Assembly (NCBI GenBank): GCA_900543975.1
Contig: UQTI01000042.1
Span: forward strand, 1 to 25,327
From: an uncultured Prevotella sp.
Lineage (GTDB): Bacteria > Bacteroidota > Bacteroidia > Bacteroidales > Bacteroidaceae
Length of the DNA: 25,327 nucleotides
Direction: 5' to 3'
This document shows, one piece after another, positions 1 through 8,736 of the stretch (the stretch's first letter is position 1; every line of letters begins with the position of its first letter). The position numbers were made by a program, and so were the translations under genes. The notes beneath the pieces were generated by a model. That model saw nothing but the letters and a program-made list of their open reading frames with translations. It made no database searches and was not told the origin of the DNA.

Positions 1-162
1 ACGGTTAACCAGCGACTGTGTGGCGCTGTCGGCCGCTGCGCTCCAGTTTATTGTGTAGGCATAGACCTGACTGGTCAGCGGCAAAGCCTGAAGCGACGAC
101 GCAAACAGCATCATTGCAGCTACAAGCCCTAAACAAAGCACACTACCTCGCTTGTTCCTCAT
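1..162 (-). CDS. Secreted protein, N-terminal part only (possibly a GH76-like glycanase)
   Basis: Leftward open frame starting at the ATG whose complement is 160-162 and running off the window; 54 residues are visible. It begins with a clear signal peptide: basic MRNKRG, a hydrophobic core, then ASSLQA as a likely signal peptidase I site near residue 28. The mature start contains YAYTINWSAAADSATQSLVNR-like sequence. A tryptophan followed by alanines and an ADSATQSL helix resembles, from memory, the N-terminus of Bacteroidetes GH76 alpha-1,6-mannanases. That resemblance is weak and the rest is missing. It diverges from the ECF sigma/SusCD operon, which fits a secreted or surface enzyme of the same glycan locus. 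The start is preceded by an A-run, as is usual here. The CDS is certain enough; the family is not. Confidence 0.6.
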   Translation of the reverse strand, partial: MRNKRGSVLCLGLVAAMMLFASSLQALPLTSQVYAYTINWSAAADSATQSLVNR

Positions 163-193
163 TTTTTTTTAGTTATTAATTTGTTACGCTTTT

Positions 194-308
194 TAGCGTT
201 TTATAGAAAGTTGCCATTCGCTGAACGTTTTCATAAACAGATATTCACCAAATGTTATTAGTCTTAACAGACGAGAAGACAAAATTTCAACCACCAGCCA
301 CTTTTTTT
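194..308. repeat. 115-bp dispersed repeat, copy A
   Basis: Positions 194-308 match 13097-13211 without gaps at about 94% identity (roughly seven mismatches by eye). The repeat starts at TAGCGTTTTATAGAAAG and ends in a CCACTTTTTTT run. It lies between the leftward secreted-protein gene and the ECF sigma promoter. No terminal inverted repeats or coding frame are visible. Confidence 0.9.
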
Positions 309-354
309 TCATGTTTTTTCTATTCAACCTCTTTCATTATTGCGCAAAATCCAC

Positions 355-362
355 TATCTTTG
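355..362 (+). promoter_or_regulatory. -7 promoter box for the ECF sigma/FecR/SusCD operon
   Basis: TATCTTTG matches the Bacteroidetes vegetative -7 consensus TAnnTTTG exactly. It lies 49 bases upstream of the sigma factor ATG at 411. The -33 region is poor (a TTTC about 19 bases upstream), so an activator or weak basal expression is possible. It is 47 bases downstream of the 115-bp repeat. Confidence 0.6.
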
Positions 363-410
363 CATTACTTAAAAACGCAAAAAAAATATTTCATCCTTTA
401 TAAAGAAGAA

Positions 411-1040
411 ATGCTACCCACACATAACCAAAAGCTTCTTGACGAGTTGAACGCTGGCAGCAAGGCGGCTCTGGAGACTCTCTTCAGGACATACTATCCG
501 CGACTGTTGGCCTTCGCAAGAAGTTATGTATACGATGCCGATGCGGCACAGGACATTGTGCAGGAGATGTTTATCTACCTGTGGAGCCGACGCGGCACTA
601 TAAGTCAGTGCAACATTGCAGCGCTGCTCATGACGGGGGTGCGCAACCGCTGCATCAACTACATAAACCACCTATCGTCTTTACGGAAACATCTGGAGCG
701 GCAAGACGGCAACTCCACACAACGGCTCACAAACATCGACATGTGCTCCGACACGGCTTCAGAGGTCGAGACGCGCAACATTCTCAACCAGCTCGACAGC
801 TTCCTCAACACCATTCCGCCAAGACAGAAGGAGGCATTCACCCTTGTGCGCATGGACGGCATGACGTTGCGCGAAGCAGCCGACAAGATGGAGGTGTCGG
901 TTGCCATGGTCGACAAGCTGGCAAAGAAGGCTCTCTTCAAGGTGACACAACATTTCAGTTCCCTCTACCCCACGGGCTTTTTCACCACACTGCTCATTGC
1001 TGCCTTAGCATGGGAAGTGCCCTTAAAAATGATTAATTAA
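411..1040 (+). CDS. ECF-type RNA polymerase sigma factor
   Basis: Sigma-70 family extracytoplasmic-function factor, 209 residues, which redirects RNA polymerase in the cytoplasm to a small regulon. Region 2 spans about residues 22-90 (LFRTYYPRLLAFARSYV followed by the acidic DAAQDIVQEMF helix). Region 4 spans about 127-178, with PPRQKEAFTL and the helix-turn-helix MTLREAADKMEVSVAMV. A hydrophobic tail (GFFTTLLIAALA, about 189-200) is extra. The frame is open back to 252, but that upstream stretch lies in the repeat and the -7 box region. ATG 411, after TAAAGAAGAA and downstream of the promoter, is the sensible start. The FecR anti-sigma gene follows 65 bases later, so this is a cis-encoded sigma/anti-sigma pair controlling the SusCD genes. 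Confidence 0.92.
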   Translation: MLPTHNQKLLDELNAGSKAALETLFRTYYPRLLAFARSYVYDADAAQDIVQEMFIYLWSRRGTISQCNIAALLMTGVRNRCINYINHLSSLRKHLERQDGNSTQRLTNIDMCSDTASEVETRNILNQLDSFLNTIPPRQKEAFTLVRMDGMTLREAADKMEVSVAMVDKLAKKALFKVTQHFSSLYPTGFFTTLLIAALAWEVPLKMIN

Positions 1041-1105
1041 GATGTGAGCTGGTTGAAATTTTTTCCAACGCATTGTCTTTTCATTATAACATAAAAGCAA
1101 CCACT

Positions 1106-2134
1106 ATGAACAACAACCAACAGGACATCAAGGCTGCGGCTATACGCTTCTTCGAGGGATGCGCAACCCTCGACGAGCAAGCACGCCTACAACAATACAT
1201 AGAGCACGACCCTCGCAACATGCAGCAGTTCAGGCTATGGGAGGAGGAATGGATAAAGGCAGGAGCCTCTCACACCAGCTCTACCGATGAAGCTTGGCTA
1301 CGCCTCATGCAGACCATCGACGCACAAGAGGCTACCACAAGCGAAGACACAGCCTCACACAGCACCTTGCTGCAACATCATGAAACAGAGCAACACCGTG
1401 TTATAGGGCTGCGCCTCTGGCACAAGATTGCAGCGGCAGCCATGCTGCTCCTCATCGTAACCCTCACAGCCCTGCTCGCTACCGACAACACGGGCAGCGT
1501 GCAGACCTTCTGTTGTGAGGCACCAGCAGGCAGCCACACCCGTCTGACACTGCCCGACGGGTCGGTGGTGTGGCTCAACAGCGCATCGAAACTTTTCTAC
1601 ACCAACCGCTTTGCCAACGACAACAGACATGTGGAGCTGAAGGGCGAGGCCTTCTTTGAGGTTACAAAACATGAAGGCAAGCCATTCACCGTTCACACCG
1701 CAGGCTTTGACGTCACGGTGAAGGGCACACGGTTCAACGTGTCGGCATACGACAACGACAGCCTGTCAACCACCACTCTGATAAAGGGCAAGGTCGAACT
1801 GTCTAACGGCAGCCAGCACATAACGCTGTCACCAGGACAGGCTGCTACTCTGAACCGCACCACAAGCAAGATCTCGCTCTCTAAAGCCAACACACAAGCC
1901 GACGCATGGCGCACAGGAAAACTCATGTACAGCGACATCAGCATGAAAGAGTTTGCACAGATCTTGGAGCGACAATATGATGTTGACGTAAACATCGCCT
2001 CGCCACAATGTGCCGACATGCGCATATCTGTGATGCTTCAAAACAACGAGACCATTGACGAGGTACTGCAGGCCATTGAGCAGATAACATCACACAAGGC
2101 AAGCCGCAACGACCGTAACATAACGATACGCTAA
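1106..2134 (+). CDS. FecR-family anti-sigma factor (FecR + DUF4974)
   Basis: Inner-membrane anti-sigma factor of 342 residues. An N-terminal cytoplasmic segment (about 1-100) should bind the ECF sigma factor. One membrane helix is visible at about 105-125 (KIAAAAMLLLIVTLTALLA). The periplasmic FecR domain follows (about 140-240; LTLPDGSVVWLNSASKL, VELKGEAFFEV and VKGTRFNVSAY are typical). A C-terminal DUF4974-like domain covers about 275-342 (YSDISMKEFAQILERQYDV). The frame extends upstream to 1073, but ATG 1106 gives the normal length and N-terminus. The SusC gene begins 7 bases after the stop, so the genes are cotranscribed. The periplasmic part is expected to contact the STN domain of that receptor and relay substrate occupancy to the sigma factor. 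Confidence 0.92.
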   Translation: MNNNQQDIKAAAIRFFEGCATLDEQARLQQYIEHDPRNMQQFRLWEEEWIKAGASHTSSTDEAWLRLMQTIDAQEATTSEDTASHSTLLQHHETEQHRVIGLRLWHKIAAAAMLLLIVTLTALLATDNTGSVQTFCCEAPAGSHTRLTLPDGSVVWLNSASKLFYTNRFANDNRHVELKGEAFFEVTKHEGKPFTVHTAGFDVTVKGTRFNVSAYDNDSLSTTTLIKGKVELSNGSQHITLSPGQAATLNRTTSKISLSKANTQADAWRTGKLMYSDISMKEFAQILERQYDVDVNIASPQCADMRISVMLQNNETIDEVLQAIEQITSHKASRNDRNITIR

Positions 2135-2141
2135 CACCCAG

Positions 2142-5100
2142 ATGACATTGCACGAACACATCTTGTCAGCCGCGCTAACGGCCTTGCTGTGCTGCCCGTT
2201 CAGCATGGCAAGGGCGCAACACGTCACACAGAGGTTCAAGGACGAGCCTTTGCGTGATGTCATACACGAGGTTGAGCGCCAGACGCGCATGTCGTTCATA
2301 TACAAAGCCGATGCCATAGACGAGTCGCAACATGTAACAGCCACCTTCAGCCGCACACCAATAAAGAAGGTGCTGCGCAACATACTGCCCGAGGGCGTTT
2401 CATTCACGATAAAAAAACGCCTCATCATCCTCTACAGACATGCTTCTACAGACAAAACAGAGAAGGAACCGTCGGCAACAGAGAGCAGCAACGCCTTTAT
2501 CGTGACAGGACGTGTGGTCGACAACAGCGGACAGCCAATCATGGGTGCCACCATCTACGACCAGAAAGTAAAGAGCGGCACCGTGACCGACTATAACGGA
2601 CAGTTTACCCTTAACGTCGAGCCCAACACCACGCTTCAGGTGTCGTATATTGGCTATAACCACGCCACCATAAACGTAGGGCACCGCCAGCAATTGCCCC
2701 TGATTCGTCTACACGAAGTTACCAACAGCCTCAACGAGGTGGTGGTCATTGGCTATGGCACAACAAGCCGTCTCACCCTCACGGGAGCCGTCGACAAGAT
2801 TGGGCATGACGAGATAACACGTCAGAAGACGGGCTCGCTGGCCGATGCCATGCAGGGTCTGTCTCCAAACCTCACCGTGCAAAAAAGGAGCAGCGACCCC
2901 AATACCTTGCTCACCAACATCAACATACGCGGCATAAGCACGCTTAACAGCAACGCACCGCTGGTGGTGGTAGACGGCATGGTGTGCAACGAGGAGACGC
3001 TCGCCAAGATAAACCCCAACGACATCGACAACATTTCGGTGCTCAAGGACGCAGGAGCGGCTGCCATATACGGATCAAGATCTGGCAACGGCGTCATTCT
3101 TGTGACCACAAAGAAGGGTTCGCGCAGCGAAAAGCCGGCCATAAAGTTCTCCACAGCCGTGGGATGGCAGCAACCACACATCCTGTATGAGCCGCTTGCT
3201 GGCTGGCAAAACGCAGAGAAACGCAACGAGAGTTCCCGTAACGTGGGACGCTATGCCGAGTTTAGCGACGCCCAGATTGAAGATCTACGTAATCATCAAG
3301 ACGAAGAGCGGTGGTTCATGAACCAGATTTTCAGAAACGCCTTGCAGCAGAACCACAACGTGAGCGTGAGCGGCGGAACAGCACACACGTCATACATGGT
3401 GTCGGCGGGCATGTTCTCCCAAGGCAGCAACTATGTGGGCAACAGCAACTACGGCACACAACGCTACAATCTACGCTCCAACCTTCAGGTAGAGGCAGGA
3501 CGGCTGCACCTGCAAGCCTTGCTGGCCTTCGTGCGAGAGAACAGCGTGGCAACCATGGGCTCCCTTCTGGAGAGCGACGCTTCGCGTGTGCCACCCTTCT
3601 ACTATTACAAGATGAAAGAAGACGGCAAGTATCTTATTAACGACATACTCTCTGAGTTTAACCCGTTAGGCAGCCTTGAAGCCGGCGGCACGTCAAAGAG
3701 CCGCAACAACGATTTCACGGCCAATGCCACCGCAGAGATGAGCCTCGTCAAAGGACTGTCGCTGAAAGGATCGGTAGGCGTCAACATCACGGGTAACCAC
3801 ACCCTTACCCGACAACTCGCCGTGCCCTACTATCAAAGCAACAACATGACACAACCCTCACGCTACGACCATGAGGCAAGAGAAGTGAGCGACAACAACA
3901 GCGACAAATATCTTATAAACACCCAGATGCTTCTCAACTATGATTTGGCATGGCGAGGCAACAGCCTCAAGGCCATGCTCGGACTGTCTAACGAGAGCGC
4001 CACATCAAGCGAGAACAAGATGCGCCTCTACTACTCGAACTCCGATTTGGGAACATCTACCGACAACAACGCTTACATAACACCAGGGCAGGGCACAAAA
4101 CTCAGTCCTGAGACACAGACACGCACAAGCATATCTTCGGCTTTCGGACGTGTGGTGTTCAACCATACCAACCGCTATGTGGGCGAGTTCGACTTCCGCT
4201 ACGACGGCACCTCAAAGTTTGGGAGTCGACACAGATGGGGATTCTTCCCTTCAATATCGGGTAGTTGGGCTATAAGCGAAGAACCGTTCATGCGCTCTTA
4301 CAAGAAAAGCGTGGGCACACTGAAGCTGCGCTCATCGCTCGGCGTGCTCGGCAACCAAAGCATAAGCGCAAACGAACGGTTCACACGATATATTCCTTAC
4401 AACAACATCTATTCGTTCAACAACAAAGGTGTGGTAGGAGCGGGCTTCACTCTGGGCTCTGACGATCTCAAGTGGGAACGCACAAGCACATTCAACATAG
4501 GCCTTGACGCCTCTTTTCTCAACAACAGTCTAACGGTGAGCGCCAATCTGTTTCACAAAGACACACGCCACATCCTCATGCGCCCAATATCGGCAACGGT
4601 CTACGGAACAGACATGGCGATAACCAACGTGGGACGGATGGCAAACAGCGGATGGGAACTCACATTAAAATGGAACGGACGCACAGGACAGGTCACACAC
4701 GAACTGAGCCTCAACCTTGCCGACACCCGCAACTGGCTGCGTAGCTTCCCCGAAGGCGAAGAGGTGGCACAGCTTGAAGAGATGTGGGTCATAAAGAAGG
4801 TTGGCGTGCCGCTCAACTCCTATTATGGCTACCGTGTGGCTGGCATCTTCCAGAGCGAGGAAGAGATTGCTGAGGCAGCACTGCCTTTAGGCATCACCGT
4901 TTATCCTGGCGACCTGCGCTTTGTCGACCGCGACGGCAACGGCATAATAGACGGTAGAGACCGTTTTGTGTTGGGCAACGCCTTTCCACGCTATGCCTTT
5001 GGCCTGACATACACGATGACGTGGAAAGGGCTCGACATGAGCCTGTTCATCAACGGTGTGGGCAAACGCGACATGATGGTGCACGGCGAGCTGGTAGAGC

Positions 5101-5504
5101 CGTTCTTCGGCAACTACTCTTACACGATGTACCGCCACCAAACCGACTATTGGACAGCCACCAACACCAACAGCCATTATCCACGGCTGGCGGCACCTGG
5201 CTCAACGTCTGAGAACAACAACTACCGCATGGGCTCCGACATCTACATCTTCAACGCCGCCTATGCACGACTGAAAAACATCACGGTGGGCTACACCTTA
5301 CCTCCCAAGATCACACGATGGCTGCATCTGCAGCGACTGCGCTTCTATGCAACAGGCCAGAACCTGTTCACGCTCTCGCCAACAACGTTCATAGACCCAG
5401 AGACATCCGAGTTTGACAGCAGCATGACGTTCAGATCTGCCAACACCGGATGCAAGTATCCACCACTGCGCTACTGGGGCGTGGGCTTTGACATCGATTT
5501 CTAA
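2142..5504 (+). CDS. SusC/RagA-like TonB-dependent receptor with STN signalling domain
   Basis: Outer-membrane TonB-dependent transporter of 1120 residues that imports an oligosaccharide or similar ligand with SusD as its lid. A signal peptide ends near residue 26 (FSMARA/QH). An STN domain (about 27-97; FKDEPLRDVIHEVERQTRMS) is the mark of receptors that signal to FecR. A CarboxypepD_reg-like domain (about 118-205) follows, with ITGRVVD-type sequence and GATIYDQ. Next are a TonB-box-like SLNEVVVIGYG (about 207-217), the plug (GSLADAMQGLSPNLTV, NINIRGISTLNSNAPLVVVDG, DAGAAAIYGSRSGNGVILVTTKKG), and a large barrel ending in an aromatic residue at the C-terminus (GFDIDF). The substrate cannot be read from the sequence, although the divergent neighbour may hint at mannan. 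SusD starts 30 bases after the stop. Confidence 0.96.
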   Translation: MTLHEHILSAALTALLCCPFSMARAQHVTQRFKDEPLRDVIHEVERQTRMSFIYKADAIDESQHVTATFSRTPIKKVLRNILPEGVSFTIKKRLIILYRHASTDKTEKEPSATESSNAFIVTGRVVDNSGQPIMGATIYDQKVKSGTVTDYNGQFTLNVEPNTTLQVSYIGYNHATINVGHRQQLPLIRLHEVTNSLNEVVVIGYGTTSRLTLTGAVDKIGHDEITRQKTGSLADAMQGLSPNLTVQKRSSDPNTLLTNINIRGISTLNSNAPLVVVDGMVCNEETLAKINPNDIDNISVLKDAGAAAIYGSRSGNGVILVTTKKGSRSEKPAIKFSTAVGWQQPHILYEPLAGWQNAEKRNESSRNVGRYAEFSDAQIEDLRNHQDEERWFMNQIFRNALQQNHNVSVSGGTAHTSYMVSAGMFSQGSNYVGNSNYGTQRYNLRSNLQVEAGRLHLQALLAFVRENSVATMGSLLESDASRVPPFYYYKMKEDGKYLINDILSEFNPLGSLEAGGTSKSRNNDFTANATAEMSLVKGLSLKGSVGVNITGNHTLTRQLAVPYYQSNNMTQPSRYDHEAREVSDNNSDKYLINTQMLLNYDLAWRGNSLKAMLGLSNESATSSENKMRLYYSNSDLGTSTDNNAYITPGQGTKLSPETQTRTSISSAFGRVVFNHTNRYVGEFDFRYDGTSKFGSRHRWGFFPSISGSWAISEEPFMRSYKKSVGTLKLRSSLGVLGNQSISANERFTRYIPYNNIYSFNNKGVVGAGFTLGSDDLKWERTSTFNIGLDASFLNNSLTVSANLFHKDTRHILMRPISATVYGTDMAITNVGRMANSGWELTLKWNGRTGQVTHELSLNLADTRNWLRSFPEGEEVAQLEEMWVIKKVGVPLNSYYGYRVAGIFQSEEEIAEAALPLGITVYPGDLRFVDRDGNGIIDGRDRFVLGNAFPRYAFGLTYTMTWKGLDMSLFINGVGKRDMMVHGELVEPFFGNYSYTMYRHQTDYWTATNTNSHYPRLAAPGSTSENNNYRMGSDIYIFNAAYARLKNITVGYTLPPKITRWLHLQRLRFYATGQNLFTLSPTTFIDPETSEFDSSMTFRSANTGCKYPPLRYWGVGFDIDF

Positions 5505-5534
5505 AAAAACTCTGCAAAAAAGGGCATAACAAGA

Positions 5535-7175
5535 ATGAAAAAAATATTATACATGGTAGCTTGCATGTTTGCAACACTCGTCTTCAGCGGATGTAACGAC
5601 ATGGACAACGAGCCATCAGGAACGTATGGAGAGGATGAGTTCTGGACATCCGTAGACAAGGCACAATACTTGCTCAACATGATCTACAACCAACACTATT
5701 CGGCAACGATGATGTGGAGCGACGAGACTTTGTCTGACAACCTCATGCGCACCCGCGACTATAACGACGAGCGCGTCATACGCAACGGCAACGCTGAGAC
5801 CACAACACCCATATTCGCCTCCACATGGAAAAATCTGTACGGCGGCATCAAAACAGCAAACATGTTTCTTGCCAACATAGACCGGCTTAAGGCCGATCCG
5901 AAACAGATAAACGGAATGAAGGCACAGGCACGATACCTCAGGGCATGGATGTATCTGAGACTCACCGAGTTTTACGGCAATGTGCCTTATTTTACACACG
6001 AACTGTCAGTCGCCGATAGCAAGCGGGTAGCACGCACTCCTCATGTACAGATAATGAGGGCTCTGCACACCGAGCTCGACAGCATTATGCCTCATCTGCC
6101 ACGACGCGACGATCTCACCGACGACCAGCGCGGACAGATAACATGTGGAGCCGCAGTGGCTCTTCAAGCCCGAGCTTATCTTTATGACGGCGACTGGGCA
6201 AAAGCTGAACGCTATTGTAACATGCTCATCTCACAACAGGAAAAATATGGCCACTATAGTCTGTTCCCCAACTATGCCGCACTCTTCACCCAAGAAGCCG
6301 AGTATAACGAAGAGATTATTGCCGACTGCGAGTATGCACCCAAGGTAAGGGTATGGGAGGACATGTTCAACATGGCACCGCTGTCGGTTGGAGCACGTCT
6401 GAACGAGATTGCTCCCACACAGAGCCTGGTCGACGCCTTTCTCATGCTCGACGGAAAGACAGCAGAGCAATCACCGCTTTATGACGCAAACAGGCCATAC
6501 GCCAACCGTGACCCACGACTCACAGCCACAGTGGTTTATGACGGCTACAGGTGGAGCGACAATGTTGACGATGGAACGAAAGACAAGATCATCTACATCA
6601 ACCCCGACGCTCTCGACAAGACCGATGCCTTCGCCGGCTTAAACAAGAACCAGACACCTACGGGCTACTATGTGCGGAAATATTATGATGCCAAGCACGA
6701 GCAGCGCATGCAGTCGTCTATCAATATCATCACCATGCGCTATGCCGATGTGCTGCTCATGTATGCCGAGGCAATGAACGAACAAGGCAAGATGAGCCGT
6801 GAGGTGTGGAACAAGACAATAAGAGCCATCAGAGAAAGGGCTGGATTCGACGATGAACAAGCGCTCGCCTACCCCTCAGACTTGTCACAGACACAGATGC
6901 GTCTTCTTATACGCCGCGAACGCCGCTGCGAGCTGGCTTTGGAGGGCTTGCGATGGTTCGACATCAAACGGTGGCGCATAGGCAAGGAGTGTCTTGACGG
7001 ATATGTGCTCGGCGCTCGTTTCCTTAACAACTACACCGAGAACATACGTCTTGATCTCTACATCTTCGACAATGCGAGAGACTATCTTTGGTCTGTGCCG
7101 CAAACACAGATGGACATAAACCCCCATCTCAAACCCAACAATCCTGGCTACAGCGGCTCAGCAGATGAAAGCTGA
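5535..7175 (+). CDS. SusD/RagB-like substrate-binding lipoprotein
   Basis: Surface lipoprotein of 546 residues, the binding lid of the SusC transporter. The lipobox is LVFSGC with Cys20. It is followed by NDMDNE, an acidic stretch like the Bacteroidetes lipoprotein export signal that places the protein on the cell surface. The N-terminal SusD-like half shows WTSVDKAQYLLNMIYN and the TPR-type LKADPKQINGMKAQARYLRAWMYL (in two parts), with FYGNVPYFTHELS. The C-terminal RagB/SusD half shows MRYADVLLMYAEAMNEQG, IRAIRERAGF and the signature RRERRCELALEGLRWFDIKRW. The length is normal for the family. It is last in the ECF-FecR-SusC-SusD operon, and no glycosidase follows it, which is unusual for a complete polysaccharide utilisation locus. 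Confidence 0.96.
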   Translation: MKKILYMVACMFATLVFSGCNDMDNEPSGTYGEDEFWTSVDKAQYLLNMIYNQHYSATMMWSDETLSDNLMRTRDYNDERVIRNGNAETTTPIFASTWKNLYGGIKTANMFLANIDRLKADPKQINGMKAQARYLRAWMYLRLTEFYGNVPYFTHELSVADSKRVARTPHVQIMRALHTELDSIMPHLPRRDDLTDDQRGQITCGAAVALQARAYLYDGDWAKAERYCNMLISQQEKYGHYSLFPNYAALFTQEAEYNEEIIADCEYAPKVRVWEDMFNMAPLSVGARLNEIAPTQSLVDAFLMLDGKTAEQSPLYDANRPYANRDPRLTATVVYDGYRWSDNVDDGTKDKIIYINPDALDKTDAFAGLNKNQTPTGYYVRKYYDAKHEQRMQSSINIITMRYADVLLMYAEAMNEQGKMSREVWNKTIRAIRERAGFDDEQALAYPSDLSQTQMRLLIRRERRCELALEGLRWFDIKRWRIGKECLDGYVLGARFLNNYTENIRLDLYIFDNARDYLWSVPQTQMDINPHLKPNNPGYSGSADES

Positions 7176-7271
7176 CGCGAAAAAAGGACAGGTGTGCTAT
7201 CAAAAAGTGATTTTCATGAACATTATGAATTATTTCTAAGTATAAACCTCCTCAAATTCAAACAATTTAAG

Positions 7272-7279
7272 TAATTTTG
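7272..7279 (+). promoter_or_regulatory. -7 promoter box upstream of the SpmA-SpmB fusion gene
   Basis: TAATTTTG fits TAnnTTTG, 59 bases before the ATG at 7339. It separates this gene from the SusCD operon, which ends at 7175. No clear -33 TTTG is seen. Confidence 0.45.
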
Positions 7280-7338
7280 CAAAATCTATATTATTAGGTG
7301 GCGATTGTAAAAAAGCTGCTTTAACAAAACAAAATTAC

Positions 7339-8568
7339 ATGGTACTCAACTACATTTGGATAGCATTCTTCCTCATCGCCTTTGCCATTGCTCTGGTGAA
7401 GCTGGTGTTCCTCGGCGACACGACGGTGTTTCCCGAAATTATGAACTCCACCTTCGACACGGCAAAGACGGCGTTCGAAATATCGCTCGGGCTGACGGGC
7501 GTTCTCAGCTTGTGGCTCGGAATAATGAAAATAGGCGAGAAGGGCGGCGTGGTGAACGCGCTGGCCAAGCTCCTCTCGCCTGTCTTCACGCGCCTGTTCC
7601 CGGACATACCGAAGGGACACCCCGTGACGGGAAGCATCTTCATGAACATGGCTGCCAACATGCTGGGGCTCGACAACGCGGCGACACCGCTCGGTCTGCG
7701 GGCCATGGAGCAGCTGCAGGACCTGAACCCCAAGAAGGACACGGCGACAAACCCCATGATCATGTTCCTTGTGCTCAACACCTCGGGGCTGACCATCATA
7801 CCCATCTCCATCATGGTCTACAGAGCACAGCTCGGTGCAGCACAGCCCACCGACGTGTTCATACCCATCCTGCTGGCAACATTCTTCTCAACGCTCTTCG
7901 GCATCATCATAACGTCGACGTTCCAACGCATAAACCTCATCAACAAGACCATCTTGCTCACGCTCGGCGGCATGAGCCTCTTCGTGGCAGCCGTGATATG
8001 GGGCTTCGGACAGCTCAACAAGGAGACCATGAACCTGGTGAGCACCTCGGTGGCCAACATCTTGCTGATGCTCATCATCGTGTCGTTCATCATCGCAGGA
8101 ATGATCAAGAAGGTGAACGTCTACGACACGTTCATTGAGGGCGCAAAGGACGGCTTCTCTACGGCCGTGCGCATCATCCCCTATCTCGTGGCCATTCTCG
8201 TGGCTATCGGCGTGTTCCGCGCCTCGGGTGCCATGGACATGCTCGTGGACGGCGTGAAATGGACGGTTTCGGCATGTGGCGGCAACACCGATTTTGTCGG
8301 TGCGCTCCCCACGGCTCTCATGAAGCCGCTCTCGGGCTCTGGTGCCCGCGGCATGATGGTGGATGCCATGACCACATACGGCGCCGACTCGTTCGTGGGT
8401 CGTCTGTCGTGCATCTTGCAAGGCTCCACCGACACCACGTTCTACATCCTCGCCGTCTACTTCGGCAGCGTTGGTGTTCGCTACACCCGCCACGCCGTAA
8501 CCTGTGGTCTGCTCGCCGACGTGTCGGGATCAATTGCAGCAATAGCAATAGCATATTTATTCTTTTAA
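7339..8568 (+). CDS. Nucleoside-recognition (Gate) domain membrane protein, SpmA-SpmB fusion
   Basis: Polytopic inner-membrane protein of 409 residues. The first half resembles spore maturation protein SpmA: FDTAKTAFEISLGLTGVLSL, LWLGIMKIGEKGG, then GHPVTGSIFMNMAANMLGLD and NAATPLGLRAMEQLQ. The second half (from about residue 258) resembles SpmB: FIEGAKDGFSTAVRIIPYLV, ALPTALMKPLSGSGARGMM and LQGSTDTTFYILAVYFGSVG. Both halves carry the Gate/nucleoside-recognition fold (PF07670 type). In spore formers the two proteins are separate and affect spore dehydration. In non-sporulating Bacteroidetes the fused form is common and its role is unknown, perhaps transport. The ATG has no Shine-Dalgarno, only an A-rich leader, as elsewhere in this window. 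Confidence 0.9.
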   Translation: MVLNYIWIAFFLIAFAIALVKLVFLGDTTVFPEIMNSTFDTAKTAFEISLGLTGVLSLWLGIMKIGEKGGVVNALAKLLSPVFTRLFPDIPKGHPVTGSIFMNMAANMLGLDNAATPLGLRAMEQLQDLNPKKDTATNPMIMFLVLNTSGLTIIPISIMVYRAQLGAAQPTDVFIPILLATFFSTLFGIIITSTFQRINLINKTILLTLGGMSLFVAAVIWGFGQLNKETMNLVSTSVANILLMLIIVSFIIAGMIKKVNVYDTFIEGAKDGFSTAVRIIPYLVAILVAIGVFRASGAMDMLVDGVKWTVSACGGNTDFVGALPTALMKPLSGSGARGMMVDAMTTYGADSFVGRLSCILQGSTDTTFYILAVYFGSVGVRYTRHAVTCGLLADVSGSIAAIAIAYLFF

Positions 8569-8576
8569 AACATAAC

Positions 8577-8605
8577 AAAAAGGTATAAAGCTAAAAAGGT
8601 AAAAG
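8577..8605 (+). repeat. GGTAAAAA-type repeat downstream of the SpmA-SpmB gene
   Basis: AAAAAGGTATAAAGC followed by TAAAAAGGTAAAAG, nine bases after the stop codon. It is complementary to the octamer array at 8701-8730, so the intergenic transcript could fold across an AAGC-rich middle part (8606-8693). Confidence 0.6.
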
Positions 8606-8700
8606 AAGCAACATTAAGACGAAGCGAAGCTGAAAGAAGCAAAGGCAAGCTCAAAAAAGCAAAGAAAAGCCCCACCCTTCTCAAGCAAGCAGATTTTTTT

Positions 8701-8730
8701 ACCTTTTTACCTTTTTACCTTTTTACCTTT
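8701..8730 (+). repeat. Octamer tandem repeat (ACCTTTTT, 3.75 copies)
   Basis: Three perfect copies of ACCTTTTT plus ACCTTT, ending six bases before the flippase ATG at 8737. It is preceded by a T-run. Each junction reads TACCTTTT, one base off the -7 consensus TAnnTTTG. It is the reverse complement of the GGTAAAAA arrays after the S46 peptidase gene. Confidence 0.9.
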
Positions 8731-8736
8731 AAAATT

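Noticed and set aside
194..308. Insertion sequence or attachment site for the 115-bp repeat
   Set aside because: No terminal inverted repeats, target-site duplication, integrase or tRNA gene are seen at either copy, so it is reported as a repeat of unknown kind.
252..410. N-terminal extension of the ECF sigma factor to the ATG at 252
   Set aside because: This stretch consists of the dispersed repeat and the promoter box. It would add 53 residues not found in the family, and ATG 411 gives a standard sigma factor.
7888..8493. 201-codon leftward frame opposite the SpmA-SpmB gene
   Set aside because: It is His/Glu/Arg-rich in the manner of antisense translations, with no domain. The membrane-protein frame on the plus strand is clearly real.
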